Below the pieces are notes generated by a model. The model was given only the letters and a program-made list of their open reading frames with translations. It did not search any database and had not been told where the DNA came from. From Clostridiales bacterium (GTDB taxonomy: Bacteria > Bacillota > Clostridia > Christensenellales > Aristaeellaceae), in NCBI GenBank assembly GCA_004556985.1, contig SFFC01000016.1, forward strand, positions 1 through 29,986: a DNA stretch of 29,986 bases, given 5' to 3'. The position numbers and the translations under genes are program-made. Shown here one piece after another: positions 1 to 7,534 of the stretch. Each line of letters begins with the position of its first letter. Position 1 is the stretch's first letter.

Positions 1-1
1 C

Positions 2-280
2 TACGTATGCGACAGCTTCCGCACGAAGAAATGCTTCCAGATCATCACGACCAACCCGCAGCCCATCGTCGACTATATCATGGGCACGCTGCACCGCGGC
101 GCGACCCTCGAGGACGTCTATGGCGCGTATCACCACGAGCGCAAGGCGATGATCATCACCGTGCTCACCCGATCCCAGGCGCTGGCGCTGCGCCGCTACG
201 TCCACAACTGCGATCCGCATGCGTTCATGGTCATCACGGCCTCCACGGAGATCATCGGCAAGGGCTTCCTGGCCAGCTGA
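2..280 (+). CDS. YitT-family membrane protein, C-terminal part (DUF2179 domain)
   Basis: The frame is open from the window edge to TGA at 278-280; only the last 92 residues are present. They match the cytoplasmic C-terminal DUF2179 domain of YitT-type proteins: the segment with SFRTKKCFQIITTNP, then LHRGATLEDVYGAY and a final ITASTEIIGKGF are characteristic of that domain. Family members have about five to six N-terminal membrane helices, which lie upstream of the window. Function of the family is not firmly known; the C-terminal domain is a small ligand-binding-like fold. The gene ends before a plus-strand terminator at 320-346 and is convergent with murC, so it belongs to a different transcription unit. 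Confidence 0.85.
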   Translation, partial: YVCDSFRTKKCFQIITTNPQPIVDYIMGTLHRGATLEDVYGAYHHERKAMIITVLTRSQALALRRYVHNCDPHAFMVITASTEIIGKGFLAS

Positions 281-319
281 CCGACGTGGGATGTGGAGCC
301 ATTCGCCTTCGTTTTTGAA

Positions 320-346
320 CCGGCAGAGAGATGTCTGCCGGTTTTT
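320..346 (+). terminator. Rho-independent terminator of the YitT gene
   Basis: Perfect 8-bp stem (CCGGCAGA at 320-327, TCTGCCGG at 334-341), 6-nt loop, followed by TTTTT at 342-346. It sits 40 nt after the YitT stop codon. Confidence 0.9.
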
Positions 347-351
347 GTATG

Positions 352-381
352 AAAAAGCCAGGATCCGCAACGAATCCTGGC
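352..381 (-). terminator. Rho-independent terminator of murC
   Basis: Read on the minus strand, the stem GCCAGGAT / ATCCTGGC (374-381 with 357-364) has a 9-nt loop and is followed by CTTTTTC (351-357 region). It lies 24 nt after the murC stop and directly abuts the plus-strand terminator of the YitT gene, so the two convergent genes have separate back-to-back terminators. Confidence 0.85.
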
Positions 382-404
382 AGGCATATGAAGAAAGGGA
401 AAAC

Positions 405-1802
405 TCACGCGAAGGGGTTGTTCTCGCCGTGCTTCTGAATCTGCGCGTTGAGCAGGTGGATGTCGCCGCAGCTCATTGTGATGACGAGATCGCCGCTTTG
501 CCAATGCGCGCGCAGATAGGCCTCCGCGTCGTCGAAGGTCGGCGTGTAATGGACGTGCTGGCCGGTTCTGGCGATGGCGTCGACGAGCATCGTCGCGTGG
601 ATGTCACCGGGGTCGCTCTCCCGCGCGGCGAAGATGTCTGTGATCAGAATCTCATCGGCCAGGTCGCAGCAGTGGATGTAGTCCTTAAAGAGCGTCTTGA
701 CGCGGGAATAGGTGTGCGGCTGCATGACGGCCCAGAGGGTCTTGTGCGGCTGGCGGGCGGCGTTTTGAAGCGCGCTGTGCATCTCGGCGGGGTTATGGCC
801 GTAGTCCGTGTAGAGCTTGACGCCGCAGACCGTGCCGGTGTATTCAAAGCGCCGATGCGGAGCAGTGAAGCGGGAGAGGGAATCGGCGACGGTCTGTGCG
901 CCCGCGCCGACCTCGACGCAGGCGGCCATCGTCGCCAGCGCGTGGAGCACATTGTATTCGCCGGGGACATGCAGCTCGACATGCGCGGCGATCTGTCCGT
1001 CCTTCGCCGCGTCAAACTGGCCGCAGCCCGTCCCGTCGTAGACAAGGTTCAGCGGCTGCCAGGTGCAGGTCTTGGCAAAGCCGAAGGTCATCGTCCGGCA
1101 GGGCAGGGCGCACAGCTGCGCGACGACGCGCGGGTCGTCGCCGTTGCCGATGCACACGCCGTCCTCGGGCAGGAGCGAGAAAAAGCGGCCGAAGGCATGG
1201 CAGATGTCCTCGAGATCCTTGTAAAAATCGAGATGATCCTCCTCGATGTTGGTGACGACGGCGATGGTCGGGTGGAACTGCAGAAAGCTGGCGTTGAACT
1301 CGCAGGCCTCCACGACGAAGGTGTCGTGCCCGCCCACGCGCGTGCTGCCGCCGATGTAGTCGAGCTGGCCGCCGATGTGAACGGTCGGGTCGAGTCCGGC
1401 GTCGAGCAGCACCTCGGCGATCATTGAGGTGGTGGTCGTCTTGCCATGCGTGCCGCAGACGTTGATGGCATGCCGGTAGCCCTCCATCAGCTGCCCCAGC
1501 AGCGTGGCGCGCTCCATCTGCGGGATGCCCAGCTGCGCCGCGCGGGCGCGCTCCGGGTTGTCGGGGTGAATGGCGGCCGAATAGATGACCAGATCGGCGC
1601 CGTCGACGTTTTCGGCGTGGTGCCCGATGGAGACGGGAATTCCCTGGCCGGCCAGGGCGTCGGTCATATAGGAGCGGGCGGAATCGGAGCCCGTCACGCG
1701 GATGCCCCGCTGGGCGAGCATACCGGCCAGGCCGCTCATCGAACTGCCGCCGATGCCGATCATGTGAACCCGCCTGCCTGTATAGTCCTTGATATGCGGC
1801 AT
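405..1802 (-). CDS. murC: UDP-N-acetylmuramate--L-alanine ligase MurC
   Basis: Cytoplasmic ATP-dependent ligase that adds L-alanine to UDP-MurNAc, the first amino acid of the peptidoglycan stem peptide. The 465-aa product has the Mur ligase layout: an N-terminal glycine-rich UDP-binding motif (GIGG, residues 16-19), P-loop GTHGKTTTT (117-125), EACEFNASF (165-173), NIEEDHLD (185-192), the HRRFE segment (316-320) and DYGHNP of the C-terminal domain (333-338). Length is usual for the family. The ATG at 1802 was chosen because AAGGAGG (1809-1815) lies 6 nt upstream; the open frame extends further but without a better site. It is divergent from purR, an arrangement seen in other Clostridia, and ends at its own terminator. 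Confidence 0.97.
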   Translation of the reverse strand: MPHIKDYTGRRVHMIGIGGSSMSGLAGMLAQRGIRVTGSDSARSYMTDALAGQGIPVSIGHHAENVDGADLVIYSAAIHPDNPERARAAQLGIPQMERATLLGQLMEGYRHAINVCGTHGKTTTTSMIAEVLLDAGLDPTVHIGGQLDYIGGSTRVGGHDTFVVEACEFNASFLQFHPTIAVVTNIEEDHLDFYKDLEDICHAFGRFFSLLPEDGVCIGNGDDPRVVAQLCALPCRTMTFGFAKTCTWQPLNLVYDGTGCGQFDAAKDGQIAAHVELHVPGEYNVLHALATMAACVEVGAGAQTVADSLSRFTAPHRRFEYTGTVCGVKLYTDYGHNPAEMHSALQNAARQPHKTLWAVMQPHTYSRVKTLFKDYIHCCDLADEILITDIFAARESDPGDIHATMLVDAIARTGQHVHYTPTFDDAEAYLRAHWQSGDLVITMSCGDIHLLNAQIQKHGENNPFA

Positions 1803-1907
1803 GATGTGCCTCCTTGATGCGCTTTTATCCGGAAACGGAGCTCCTTCCGCGGGAAAACAGGGGCTGCGGAGGGTCGTTCCGGCACGAACTGAGCTGTCAA
1901 TATGCCT

Positions 1908-1937
1908 ATTATATGTCAAAGAAGAGGGGGCAATCAA
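1908..1937 (-). promoter_or_regulatory. Putative sigma-A promoter of murC
   Basis: On the minus strand, TTGATT (1932-1937) and TATAAT (1908-1913) are separated by 18 bp. The -10 is perfect; the -35 matches 4 of 6. It would start murC mRNA about 100 nt before the ATG. A second TTGACA directly abuts the -10 and is not at promoter spacing. Confidence 0.6.
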
Positions 1938-2007
1938 GCCAAAAGCAAAAAAAGGAGGATCATTTTGCAAAAAGAGCATAAAAGAAAGAAAAAACCTTCA
2001 AGGGGAC

Positions 2008-2036
2008 TGGACGTTTTCGAAATCCTGAATTATAAT
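2008..2036 (+). promoter_or_regulatory. Putative sigma-A promoter of purR
   Basis: TGGACG (2008-2013), 17-bp spacer, perfect TATAAT (2031-2036). Start would be near 2043, about 46 nt before the purR ATG. Together with the murC promoter this makes the 1803-2088 gap a divergent promoter region; the remaining sequence is A-rich and shows nothing else I can name. Confidence 0.65.
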
Positions 2037-2088
2037 AGAGCATAATTGAGTGAACATTCGTCTTTTGACGGATATAGGAGGGAATGAC

Positions 2089-2928
2089 ATGGATCGCATC
2101 CGCCGAAACGAGCGGCTTGCCGCCATGACGAGGATTCTGGTGGAATCCCCGAATAAAATCTTTACGTTGGGTACCTTCTGCGAGATGTTTGGCGCGGCCA
2201 AATCGACGCTCAGCGAGGATATCGACATCCTGCGCGGCGTCTTTTCGCAGTTTCATCTGGGCCAGCTCGACACGGTGACGGGCGCCGCCGGCGGCGTCCG
2301 ATATCGCCCTGTGCCCTCGCCGGAGGACGCCTACCGTGCCGTCAAGGATCTGGCGCAGATGCTCGCGGCCCCGGGGCGCGTGCTGCCGGGCGGGTTCATC
2401 TACATGGCGGATATCCTGGCCATGCCCGAACTCGTCGAGAAGATGGGCACGATCATCGCCTCGCAGTTCTACCGCGCGGAGCCGGACTTCGTCCTGACGA
2501 TGGAGACGAAGGGCATTCCGGTCGCGATGATGACGGCGAAGGCGCTTGGCGTGCCGATGGTCATCGTGCGCAGGGACAGCAAGGTCTACGAGGGCCCGGC
2601 GGTGAACATCAACTACCTCTCCGGCTCCGGCGGGCGCGTGGAGACGATGAGCCTGTCCCGCCGCGCCGTGCGCGAGGGTCAGCGTGCGCTGATCGTCGAC
2701 GACTTCATGCGCGCGGGCGGAACGGCGCGCGGCATGGTTGACATGATGCGCGAGTTCGCCGTGACGGTCGTGGGCGTCTGTGTGCTGATTTCCACGCAGG
2801 AGCCTGCGAAGAAGCGCCTGGAGGGCGTCAAGTCGCTGCTTGTGATCGACAACACGGACGAGAGCAGCGGCACGGCCGCCATCCGACCGGCGCCCTGGCT
2901 GGCCGCGGCGGCAGAAAAGGCCAAATAA
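2089..2928 (+). CDS. purR: Purine operon repressor PurR (PRPP-binding)
   Basis: Firmicute-type PurR: an N-terminal winged helix (about residues 1-70) joined to a type I phosphoribosyltransferase-like domain that binds PRPP but has no transferase role; PRPP relieves repression of purine genes in Bacillus. The PRPP motif is VDDFMRAGGT at residues 203-212, almost the textbook form. Product is 279 aa against about 285 in Bacillus. The ATG at 2089 has AGGAGG (2076-2081) 7 nt upstream; an in-frame ATG 13 codons earlier lacks a site. It is followed by pth and mfd; in Bacillus yabJ, spoVG, glmU and prs lie between them, so the cluster here is contracted. It is likely autoregulated in the family, but no convincing PurBox is visible. 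Confidence 0.95.
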   Translation: MDRIRRNERLAAMTRILVESPNKIFTLGTFCEMFGAAKSTLSEDIDILRGVFSQFHLGQLDTVTGAAGGVRYRPVPSPEDAYRAVKDLAQMLAAPGRVLPGGFIYMADILAMPELVEKMGTIIASQFYRAEPDFVLTMETKGIPVAMMTAKALGVPMVIVRRDSKVYEGPAVNINYLSGSGGRVETMSLSRRAVREGQRALIVDDFMRAGGTARGMVDMMREFAVTVVGVCVLISTQEPAKKRLEGVKSLLVIDNTDESSGTAAIRPAPWLAAAAEKAK

Positions 2929-2972
2929 ACCGGCATTTGGGAGAGAGAAAAAACCGAACAATGCATATCTTG

Positions 2973-3005
2973 AAGCGGGGACGCCCCTTTCCGGCGTTCC
3001 CGCTT
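2973..3005 (+). other. Strong 13-bp hairpin downstream of purR, without U-tract
   Basis: AAGCGGGGACGCC (2973-2985) pairs with GGCGTTCCCGCTT (2993-3005), including one G-T pair, around a 7-nt pyrimidine-rich loop. It is not followed by a T run (AGGCCGTTTAAACC), so it is not an ordinary intrinsic terminator. It could be an mRNA 3'-end stabiliser, a weak terminator of purR, or part of the structured region continuing into the repeat element at 3019-3116. Confidence 0.55.
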
Positions 3006-3018
3006 AGGCCGTTTAAAC

Positions 3019-3116
3019 CGGCATGATGCCGGTTGCATTACCGACCAAGTGACGTCAGTCCCGTTGCTTTGTGGTCGAGTTTGAGGCTTTGCAGAGGGAC
3101 GTACAGAGTAAAAAAC
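3019..3116 (+). repeat. Copy 1 of a 98-nt structured intergenic element (before pth)
   Basis: Aligns without any gap to 25361-25458 (constant offset 22342), about 63 of 98 positions identical. Predicted plus-strand hairpins: A, 3016-3023 with 3027-3034; B, 3063-3067 with 3071-3075, here held mainly by G-U pairs and therefore weak; C, 3086-3091 with 3104-3109 with a 12-nt loop containing GGGACGT. Hairpin C ends only a few bases before the pth Shine-Dalgarno sequence, so folding could affect pth translation. I do not recognise it as a named RNA family. Confidence 0.65.
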
Positions 3117-3126
3117 AGGAGGATCT

Positions 3127-3696
3127 ATGCACATCGTCATTGGCCTGGGCAACCCGGGAAAGGAATACGCGCGCACGCGCCACAACGTCGGCTTTGATGT
3201 CGTCGACGTGCTCAGCGAAAAGCTGCACATCAGCCTGACCAAAAATACCATGCATGGCCTGATCGGCGAAGGTTTTGTCGGCGGGGAAAAGCTGCTGCTG
3301 GTCAAGCCGCAGACCTACATGAATCTCTCCGGCCAGTGCGTGACGGAGCTCGTCTCCTTCTACAAGCCGGAGCTGGCGGACATGATGGTCATCTACGACG
3401 ACATCGACCTGCCGCTGGGCAAGGTGCGCCTGCGCGCGAGCGGCAGCGCCGGCACGCACAACGGTATGCGCTCGATCATCGGCCTGCTCGGGCGGCAGGA
3501 CTTCCCGCGCCTGCGCGTGGGCGTCGGGCAGAGGCCCGAGGGCTGGGAGCTGGCCGACTGGGTGCTCTCCCACTACCAGACGGCAGAGGACAGGCAGACC
3601 CAGTTTGACGCCTTTCTGCGCGCGGCGGATACCGTCGAGGATTGGATCAAAAACGGACTGGACAGCGCGATGCGCACGGCGAATGCGCCGAGGTGA
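3127..3696 (+). CDS. pth: Peptidyl-tRNA hydrolase
   Basis: Cleaves the ester bond between peptide and tRNA on peptidyl-tRNAs that drop off ribosomes, recycling the tRNA. The 189-aa product is full length and has the N-terminal GLGNPGKEY, catalytic His19 in RHNVGFD, KPQTYMN, the IYDDIDLPLG segment with the active-site aspartate, and GTHNG. AGGAGG lies 4 nt before the ATG. It follows the structured element 3019-3116 and ends 3 nt before mfd, so the two are surely co-transcribed; the pth-mfd pair is conserved in Bacillus and Clostridia. I see no convincing promoter between purR and pth. Confidence 0.97.
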   Translation: MHIVIGLGNPGKEYARTRHNVGFDVVDVLSEKLHISLTKNTMHGLIGEGFVGGEKLLLVKPQTYMNLSGQCVTELVSFYKPELADMMVIYDDIDLPLGKVRLRASGSAGTHNGMRSIIGLLGRQDFPRLRVGVGQRPEGWELADWVLSHYQTAEDRQTQFDAFLRAADTVEDWIKNGLDSAMRTANAPR

Positions 3697-3699
3697 AGC

Positions 3700-6600
3700 A
3701 TGCAGACTCATTTTTTGTTCGATATTCTGGAGGGCTATGCGCCCTTTGAGCAGATCGTCGCCGAATCGGCGAAGAGCGGCGCGGTCATCGCGGCCTCCGG
3801 CCTGGCGGGCGCGCAGAAGATTCATCTGGCCTGCGCGCTGGCGGCAAGGACGGGCAGGCCGCTTTTGCTGCTGTGCGACAGCGAGCGCTCTGCCGCGGCG
3901 GCGATGGAGGATGTCTCGGCGCTGATGGGCGGCGGCGTAAGCCTCTTCCCGGCGAGGGAGATCACGTTCTATCAGGAGGTCGCCGCCAGCCGCGAGGTCG
4001 CCTGCCGCCGCATCGAGACGCTGCAAAAGCTGATCACCGGCGAGGTGCGCGCCGTCGTCGCGCCGGCGGACGCCCTGCTACACAGGCTGATGCCCAGGGC
4101 GCTGTTCAATGCGCACACGATCCGCCTGGAGGTGGGCGGGCGCATGGAGATGGACGAGCTCTGCGCGCGGCTGCTCGCGGCGGGCTACACGCGCGAGTAC
4201 ATGGTCGAGGGCAAGGGGCAGTTCTCCGTGCGCGGCGGTATCGTCGACATCTATCCTGCGGACGCGCTCAGCGCGCTGCGCGTTGAGTTCTTCGACGACG
4301 AGATCGACTCCATCCGCGCGCTTGACGTGATGAGCCAGCGCTCCCAGCACAACCTGCGCGAGGCTGTCATCCCGCCGGCGAGCGAGGCGCCCGTACCGAT
4401 GGAGGGCGCACAGGAGGCGGCGGAGGCGCTGCTTGAGGCGCTTAGCCGTCAGCGCGAGGCGTTCAGAGGCGGCAAGGCGGAAAAGGAGGAGGGCTCCCTG
4501 GAGGCCCTGCCGCTGGAGGAGGGCGAAATCGCCGTGCCGGCGGCATTTTCGCGCGAGAGCCGTACGGCGGACCGGTTCGCCGAGGGCGTGCAAAGTGCCG
4601 CTGCCCAGATGAAGAGCGGCGTGAGCAGCCGCCTGCTGGAAAAATATATCCACCTGCTCTATGCGCAGACGGAGACGCTGTGCGACTACATGGCAAGGCC
4701 CATCGTCGTGCTCGACGAGCCGGAGGCGCTCTATGCGCGCATGGACAGCCGCTCGGGCGAGTTTGACCAGGCGTTTGGCGCGGCGCTGGAGCGCGGCGAG
4801 GCCATGCGCGAGCAGGAGGGGCTGCTGCTTTCGCGCGATGAGGCGCTTGACGCGCTGCGCGCGCAGACGCTGCTGGCGCTGACGACGATCCTGCGGCCCG
4901 TCAGGGAGCTGCGGCCGACGCTGCTGGCGCAGATGGGCGGCATGGGCGCGGGCAGCTATGGCGGACGGACGAAGGACATGTGCGACGACGTGAGCCGCTA
5001 CATGACCGAGGGCTGGCGCGTGCTGCTGCTCTCCGGCGGCACGGCGCGCGGCGAGCGCATGCGCCAGTCGTTTGAGGACGAAGGCATCCGCGTCACGTTT
5101 GACGAGCTGGGCGCGCAGATGCCCAAGCCGGGCGAGGGACGCATCTATCCGCTGACGCTCTCGGGCGGCTTCCAGTATCCGGCGGCCAAGCTGGCCGTCA
5201 TCGCCTGCGGCGACGTCTACGGCGCCAAGGGCGGCAAGGCGAAGCGCGCCGAGAAGAAGGGCAGCAAGATTGCCTCCTTCACCGACCTGGCCGTCGGCGA
5301 CTACGTCGTCCACGAGACGCACGGCATCGGCATCTATCAGGGCATGAAGCGCCTGACGAGCGAAGGCGCCTCGCGCGACTACCTGCTCATTCAGTACTTG
5401 GGCAGCGACAAGCTCTACATCCCGGTCGACCACCTCGACCGCATTCAGAAATACATCGGCGGCGGCGAGGGCACGGCGCCCAAGCTCTCGCATCTGGGCG
5501 GCAAGGACTGGGACAAGCAGAAGACCAAGGTGCGCGAGAGCCTCAAGGAGCTGGCCTTTGACCTCGTAAGCCTGTACGCGCAGCGGCAGAAGAACAAGGG
5601 CCATGCCTTTGGCCCGGATACGCCCTGGCAGCAGGAATTCGAGGAGAATTTCCCCTACGAGGAGACGCCGGACCAGCTCCAGGCGACCGAGGAGATCAAG
5701 CGCGACATGGAGAGCGAGCAGCCGATGGACAGGCTGCTGTGCGGAGACGTCGGCTACGGCAAGACCGAGGTCGCGCTGCGCGCCGCGTTCAAGGCCGTGA
5801 TGGACGGCAAGCAGGTCGCCATCCTCGCGCCGACGACGATCCTCGCCCAGCAGCACTACGGCACGCTGATGCGCAGATTCGAGGGCTTCCCCATCCATGC
5901 GGACGTGCTCAGCCGTTTCAGCACCCCCAAGGAGCAGAAGGAGACGCTGCGACGCCTCAAGGACGGCGAGCTTGACGTGATTGTCGGTACGCACCGCCTG
6001 CTGGCCAAGGACGTCAAATTCAAGGATCTGGGTCTGCTGATCGTCGACGAGGAGCAGCGCTTCGGCGTGGGGCACAAGGAGACGATCAAGAACATGAAGA
6101 AGACCATCGACGTGCTCACGATGTCGGCCACGCCGATTCCGCGCACGCTGCACATGTCGATGGTCGGCATCCGCGACATGAGCCTGCTGGAGACGCCGCC
6201 GCAGGCGCGCTACCCCGTACAGACTTACGTCATGGAATACCAGGACAGCGTCATCCGCGACGCCATCCTGCGTGAGCTTGGGCGCGGGGGACAGGTCTTC
6301 TTCCTCTACAATCGCGTCGGCTCGATCGACCTTTGCTACCGCCAGCTCCAAAAGCTCGTGCCGGAGGCGCGCATCGCCATCGCGCACGGCCAGATGCGCG
6401 AGAACGCGCTCGAGGACGTCATGCTGGATTTCAGCCAGCAGAAATTTGACGTGCTGCTGTGCACGACGATCATCGAGTCGGGCCTCGACATTCCGATGGC
6501 GAATACGCTGATCGTCTACGACGCCGATCACTTCGGCCTCTCGCAGCTCTACCAGACGCGCGGGCGCGTCGGCCGCTCGAACCGGCTGGCCTATGCCTAT

Positions 6601-7305
6601 TTCACCGTGCGCCCGGGCAAGGTGCTCTCCGAGACGGCGCAGAAGCGTCTGGATGCCATCCGGGAATTTACGGAATTCGGCTCCGGCTTCCGCATCGCGA
6701 TGCGCGACCTCGAGCTGCGCGGTGCGGGCAATCTGCTTGGCCCGCAGCAGAGCGGCCATCTGGCCAGCATTGGCTATGACCTCTACTGCAAGCTGCTGGA
6801 GGAGGCCGTGCTCGAGGCACAGGGCAAGGCGCCGGAGCCCAACCGGGAGATCGAGACGCGCATGGATGTGCACGTCAACGCCTATCTGCCGTCGGACTAT
6901 GTCACGGGCGACAAGCAGCGCCTGGAGGTCTACAAGCGCATCGCGTCGATCTCGACCTCCGAGCAGCGTGACGACATCGAGGATGAGCTCATCGACCGCT
7001 TCGGCGACGAGCCGCAATGCGTGGCGAACCTCGTGGCGGTCGCCTATCTCAAGGCGTTGTGCACGAAGATGGGCATCGAGCGCGTCAGCCAGACGGAGGG
7101 GCGCATCGACATGCGCTTTGCCGCAAACGCGCAGCTCGACGGCGAGAAGCTCTTCAAGGCGCTGCTCAAGTTCGATCCGCGCGTGACGCTGAGCGTCGCG
7201 CCGCCGGTCATGCTGACCGTGCGCGATGCGAAGCTCGGCCGCGAGGATCTGCTGCTGACGACCGCCGAAATCATGCAGCGGCTTGTGGACAGAATGAATC
7301 TGTAA
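3700..7305 (+). CDS. mfd: Transcription-repair coupling factor Mfd
   Basis: ATP-driven translocase that removes RNA polymerase stalled at DNA lesions and recruits UvrA. The 1201-aa product is full length. Domain order: UvrB-like N-terminal region (about 1-330), CarD-like RNA polymerase interaction domain starting near 526 (FTDLAVGDYVVHETHGIGIY), helicase domains with Walker A GDVGYGKTE near 683-691, DEEQ near 783, SATPIPRT, then the relay helix and QTRGRVGRS, and a C-terminal TRCF domain from about 1050. The start overlaps no other gene; GAGGTGA at the pth stop serves as its ribosome binding site. It is the last gene of the purR-pth-mfd group. Confidence 0.98.
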   Translation: MQTHFLFDILEGYAPFEQIVAESAKSGAVIAASGLAGAQKIHLACALAARTGRPLLLLCDSERSAAAAMEDVSALMGGGVSLFPAREITFYQEVAASREVACRRIETLQKLITGEVRAVVAPADALLHRLMPRALFNAHTIRLEVGGRMEMDELCARLLAAGYTREYMVEGKGQFSVRGGIVDIYPADALSALRVEFFDDEIDSIRALDVMSQRSQHNLREAVIPPASEAPVPMEGAQEAAEALLEALSRQREAFRGGKAEKEEGSLEALPLEEGEIAVPAAFSRESRTADRFAEGVQSAAAQMKSGVSSRLLEKYIHLLYAQTETLCDYMARPIVVLDEPEALYARMDSRSGEFDQAFGAALERGEAMREQEGLLLSRDEALDALRAQTLLALTTILRPVRELRPTLLAQMGGMGAGSYGGRTKDMCDDVSRYMTEGWRVLLLSGGTARGERMRQSFEDEGIRVTFDELGAQMPKPGEGRIYPLTLSGGFQYPAAKLAVIACGDVYGAKGGKAKRAEKKGSKIASFTDLAVGDYVVHETHGIGIYQGMKRLTSEGASRDYLLIQYLGSDKLYIPVDHLDRIQKYIGGGEGTAPKLSHLGGKDWDKQKTKVRESLKELAFDLVSLYAQRQKNKGHAFGPDTPWQQEFEENFPYEETPDQLQATEEIKRDMESEQPMDRLLCGDVGYGKTEVALRAAFKAVMDGKQVAILAPTTILAQQHYGTLMRRFEGFPIHADVLSRFSTPKEQKETLRRLKDGELDVIVGTHRLLAKDVKFKDLGLLIVDEEQRFGVGHKETIKNMKKTIDVLTMSATPIPRTLHMSMVGIRDMSLLETPPQARYPVQTYVMEYQDSVIRDAILRELGRGGQVFFLYNRVGSIDLCYRQLQKLVPEARIAIAHGQMRENALEDVMLDFSQQKFDVLLCTTIIESGLDIPMANTLIVYDADHFGLSQLYQTRGRVGRSNRLAYAYFTVRPGKVLSETAQKRLDAIREFTEFGSGFRIAMRDLELRGAGNLLGPQQSGHLASIGYDLYCKLLEEAVLEAQGKAPEPNREIETRMDVHVNAYLPSDYVTGDKQRLEVYKRIASISTSEQRDDIEDELIDRFGDEPQCVANLVAVAYLKALCTKMGIERVSQTEGRIDMRFAANAQLDGEKLFKALLKFDPRVTLSVAPPVMLTVRDAKLGREDLLLTTAEIMQRLVDRMNL

Positions 7306-7329
7306 ATCAGGGATTTTCGGCAAAGGGGG

Positions 7330-7358
7330 TTGCTTTTTGCGCGGCGATGGGGTAGAAT
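7330..7358 (+). promoter_or_regulatory. Putative promoter of the SRP RNA gene
   Basis: TTGCTT (7330-7335), 17-bp spacer, TAGAAT (7353-7358). The predicted start at about 7365 coincides with the first base of the terminal helix of the SRP RNA. Confidence 0.7.
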
Positions 7359-7364
7359 ACTCTT

Positions 7365-7488
7365 GTAGAATGTGATGACGGATGGAACTCATGCAATGCG
7401 AGGGTGTGAACCTTGTCAGGGCCGGAAGGCAGCAGCAATAAGCATTGTATCGTGTGTGCCGTGGGAATTTCTGCCCCGAGCATTCTAC
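7365..7488 (+). ncRNA. ffs: Signal recognition particle RNA, small bacterial type (4.5S-like)
   Basis: The region 7416-7440 contains the hallmark domain IV: GTCAGGGCCGGAAGGCAGCA with the GGAA tetraloop that binds Ffh. The ends pair as GTAGAATG (7365-7372) with CATTCTAC (7481-7488), defining a transcript of about 124 nt. That is the short form lacking the Alu domain of Bacillus scRNA. It has its own promoter and terminator. The RNA is the scaffold of SRP, which targets membrane and secreted proteins co-translationally. Confidence 0.95.
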
Positions 7489-7503
7489 GATTTGAGAAAA
7501 ACC

Positions 7504-7528
7504 GCGCCGGAGAGATCCGGCGCTTTTT
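7504..7528 (+). terminator. Terminator of SRP RNA, probably bidirectional
   Basis: GCGCCGGA (7504-7511) / TCCGGCGC (7516-7523) with loop GAGA, followed by TTTTT (7524-7528). On the minus strand the same stem is followed by GGTTTTTCTC, so it can also end the convergent oxidoreductase gene, whose stop is 7 nt away. Confidence 0.9.
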
Positions 7529-7534
7529 GTGTCT

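Noticed and set aside
219..1427. 402-codon plus-strand frame opposite murC
   Set aside because: It runs through two terminators and lies antisense to a certain murC.
2018..2060. CGAA and TTCG half-sites near the purR promoter as a PurBox
   Set aside because: They are about 35 nt apart, not the 16-17 nt of Bacillus PurBoxes, and the flanks do not match.
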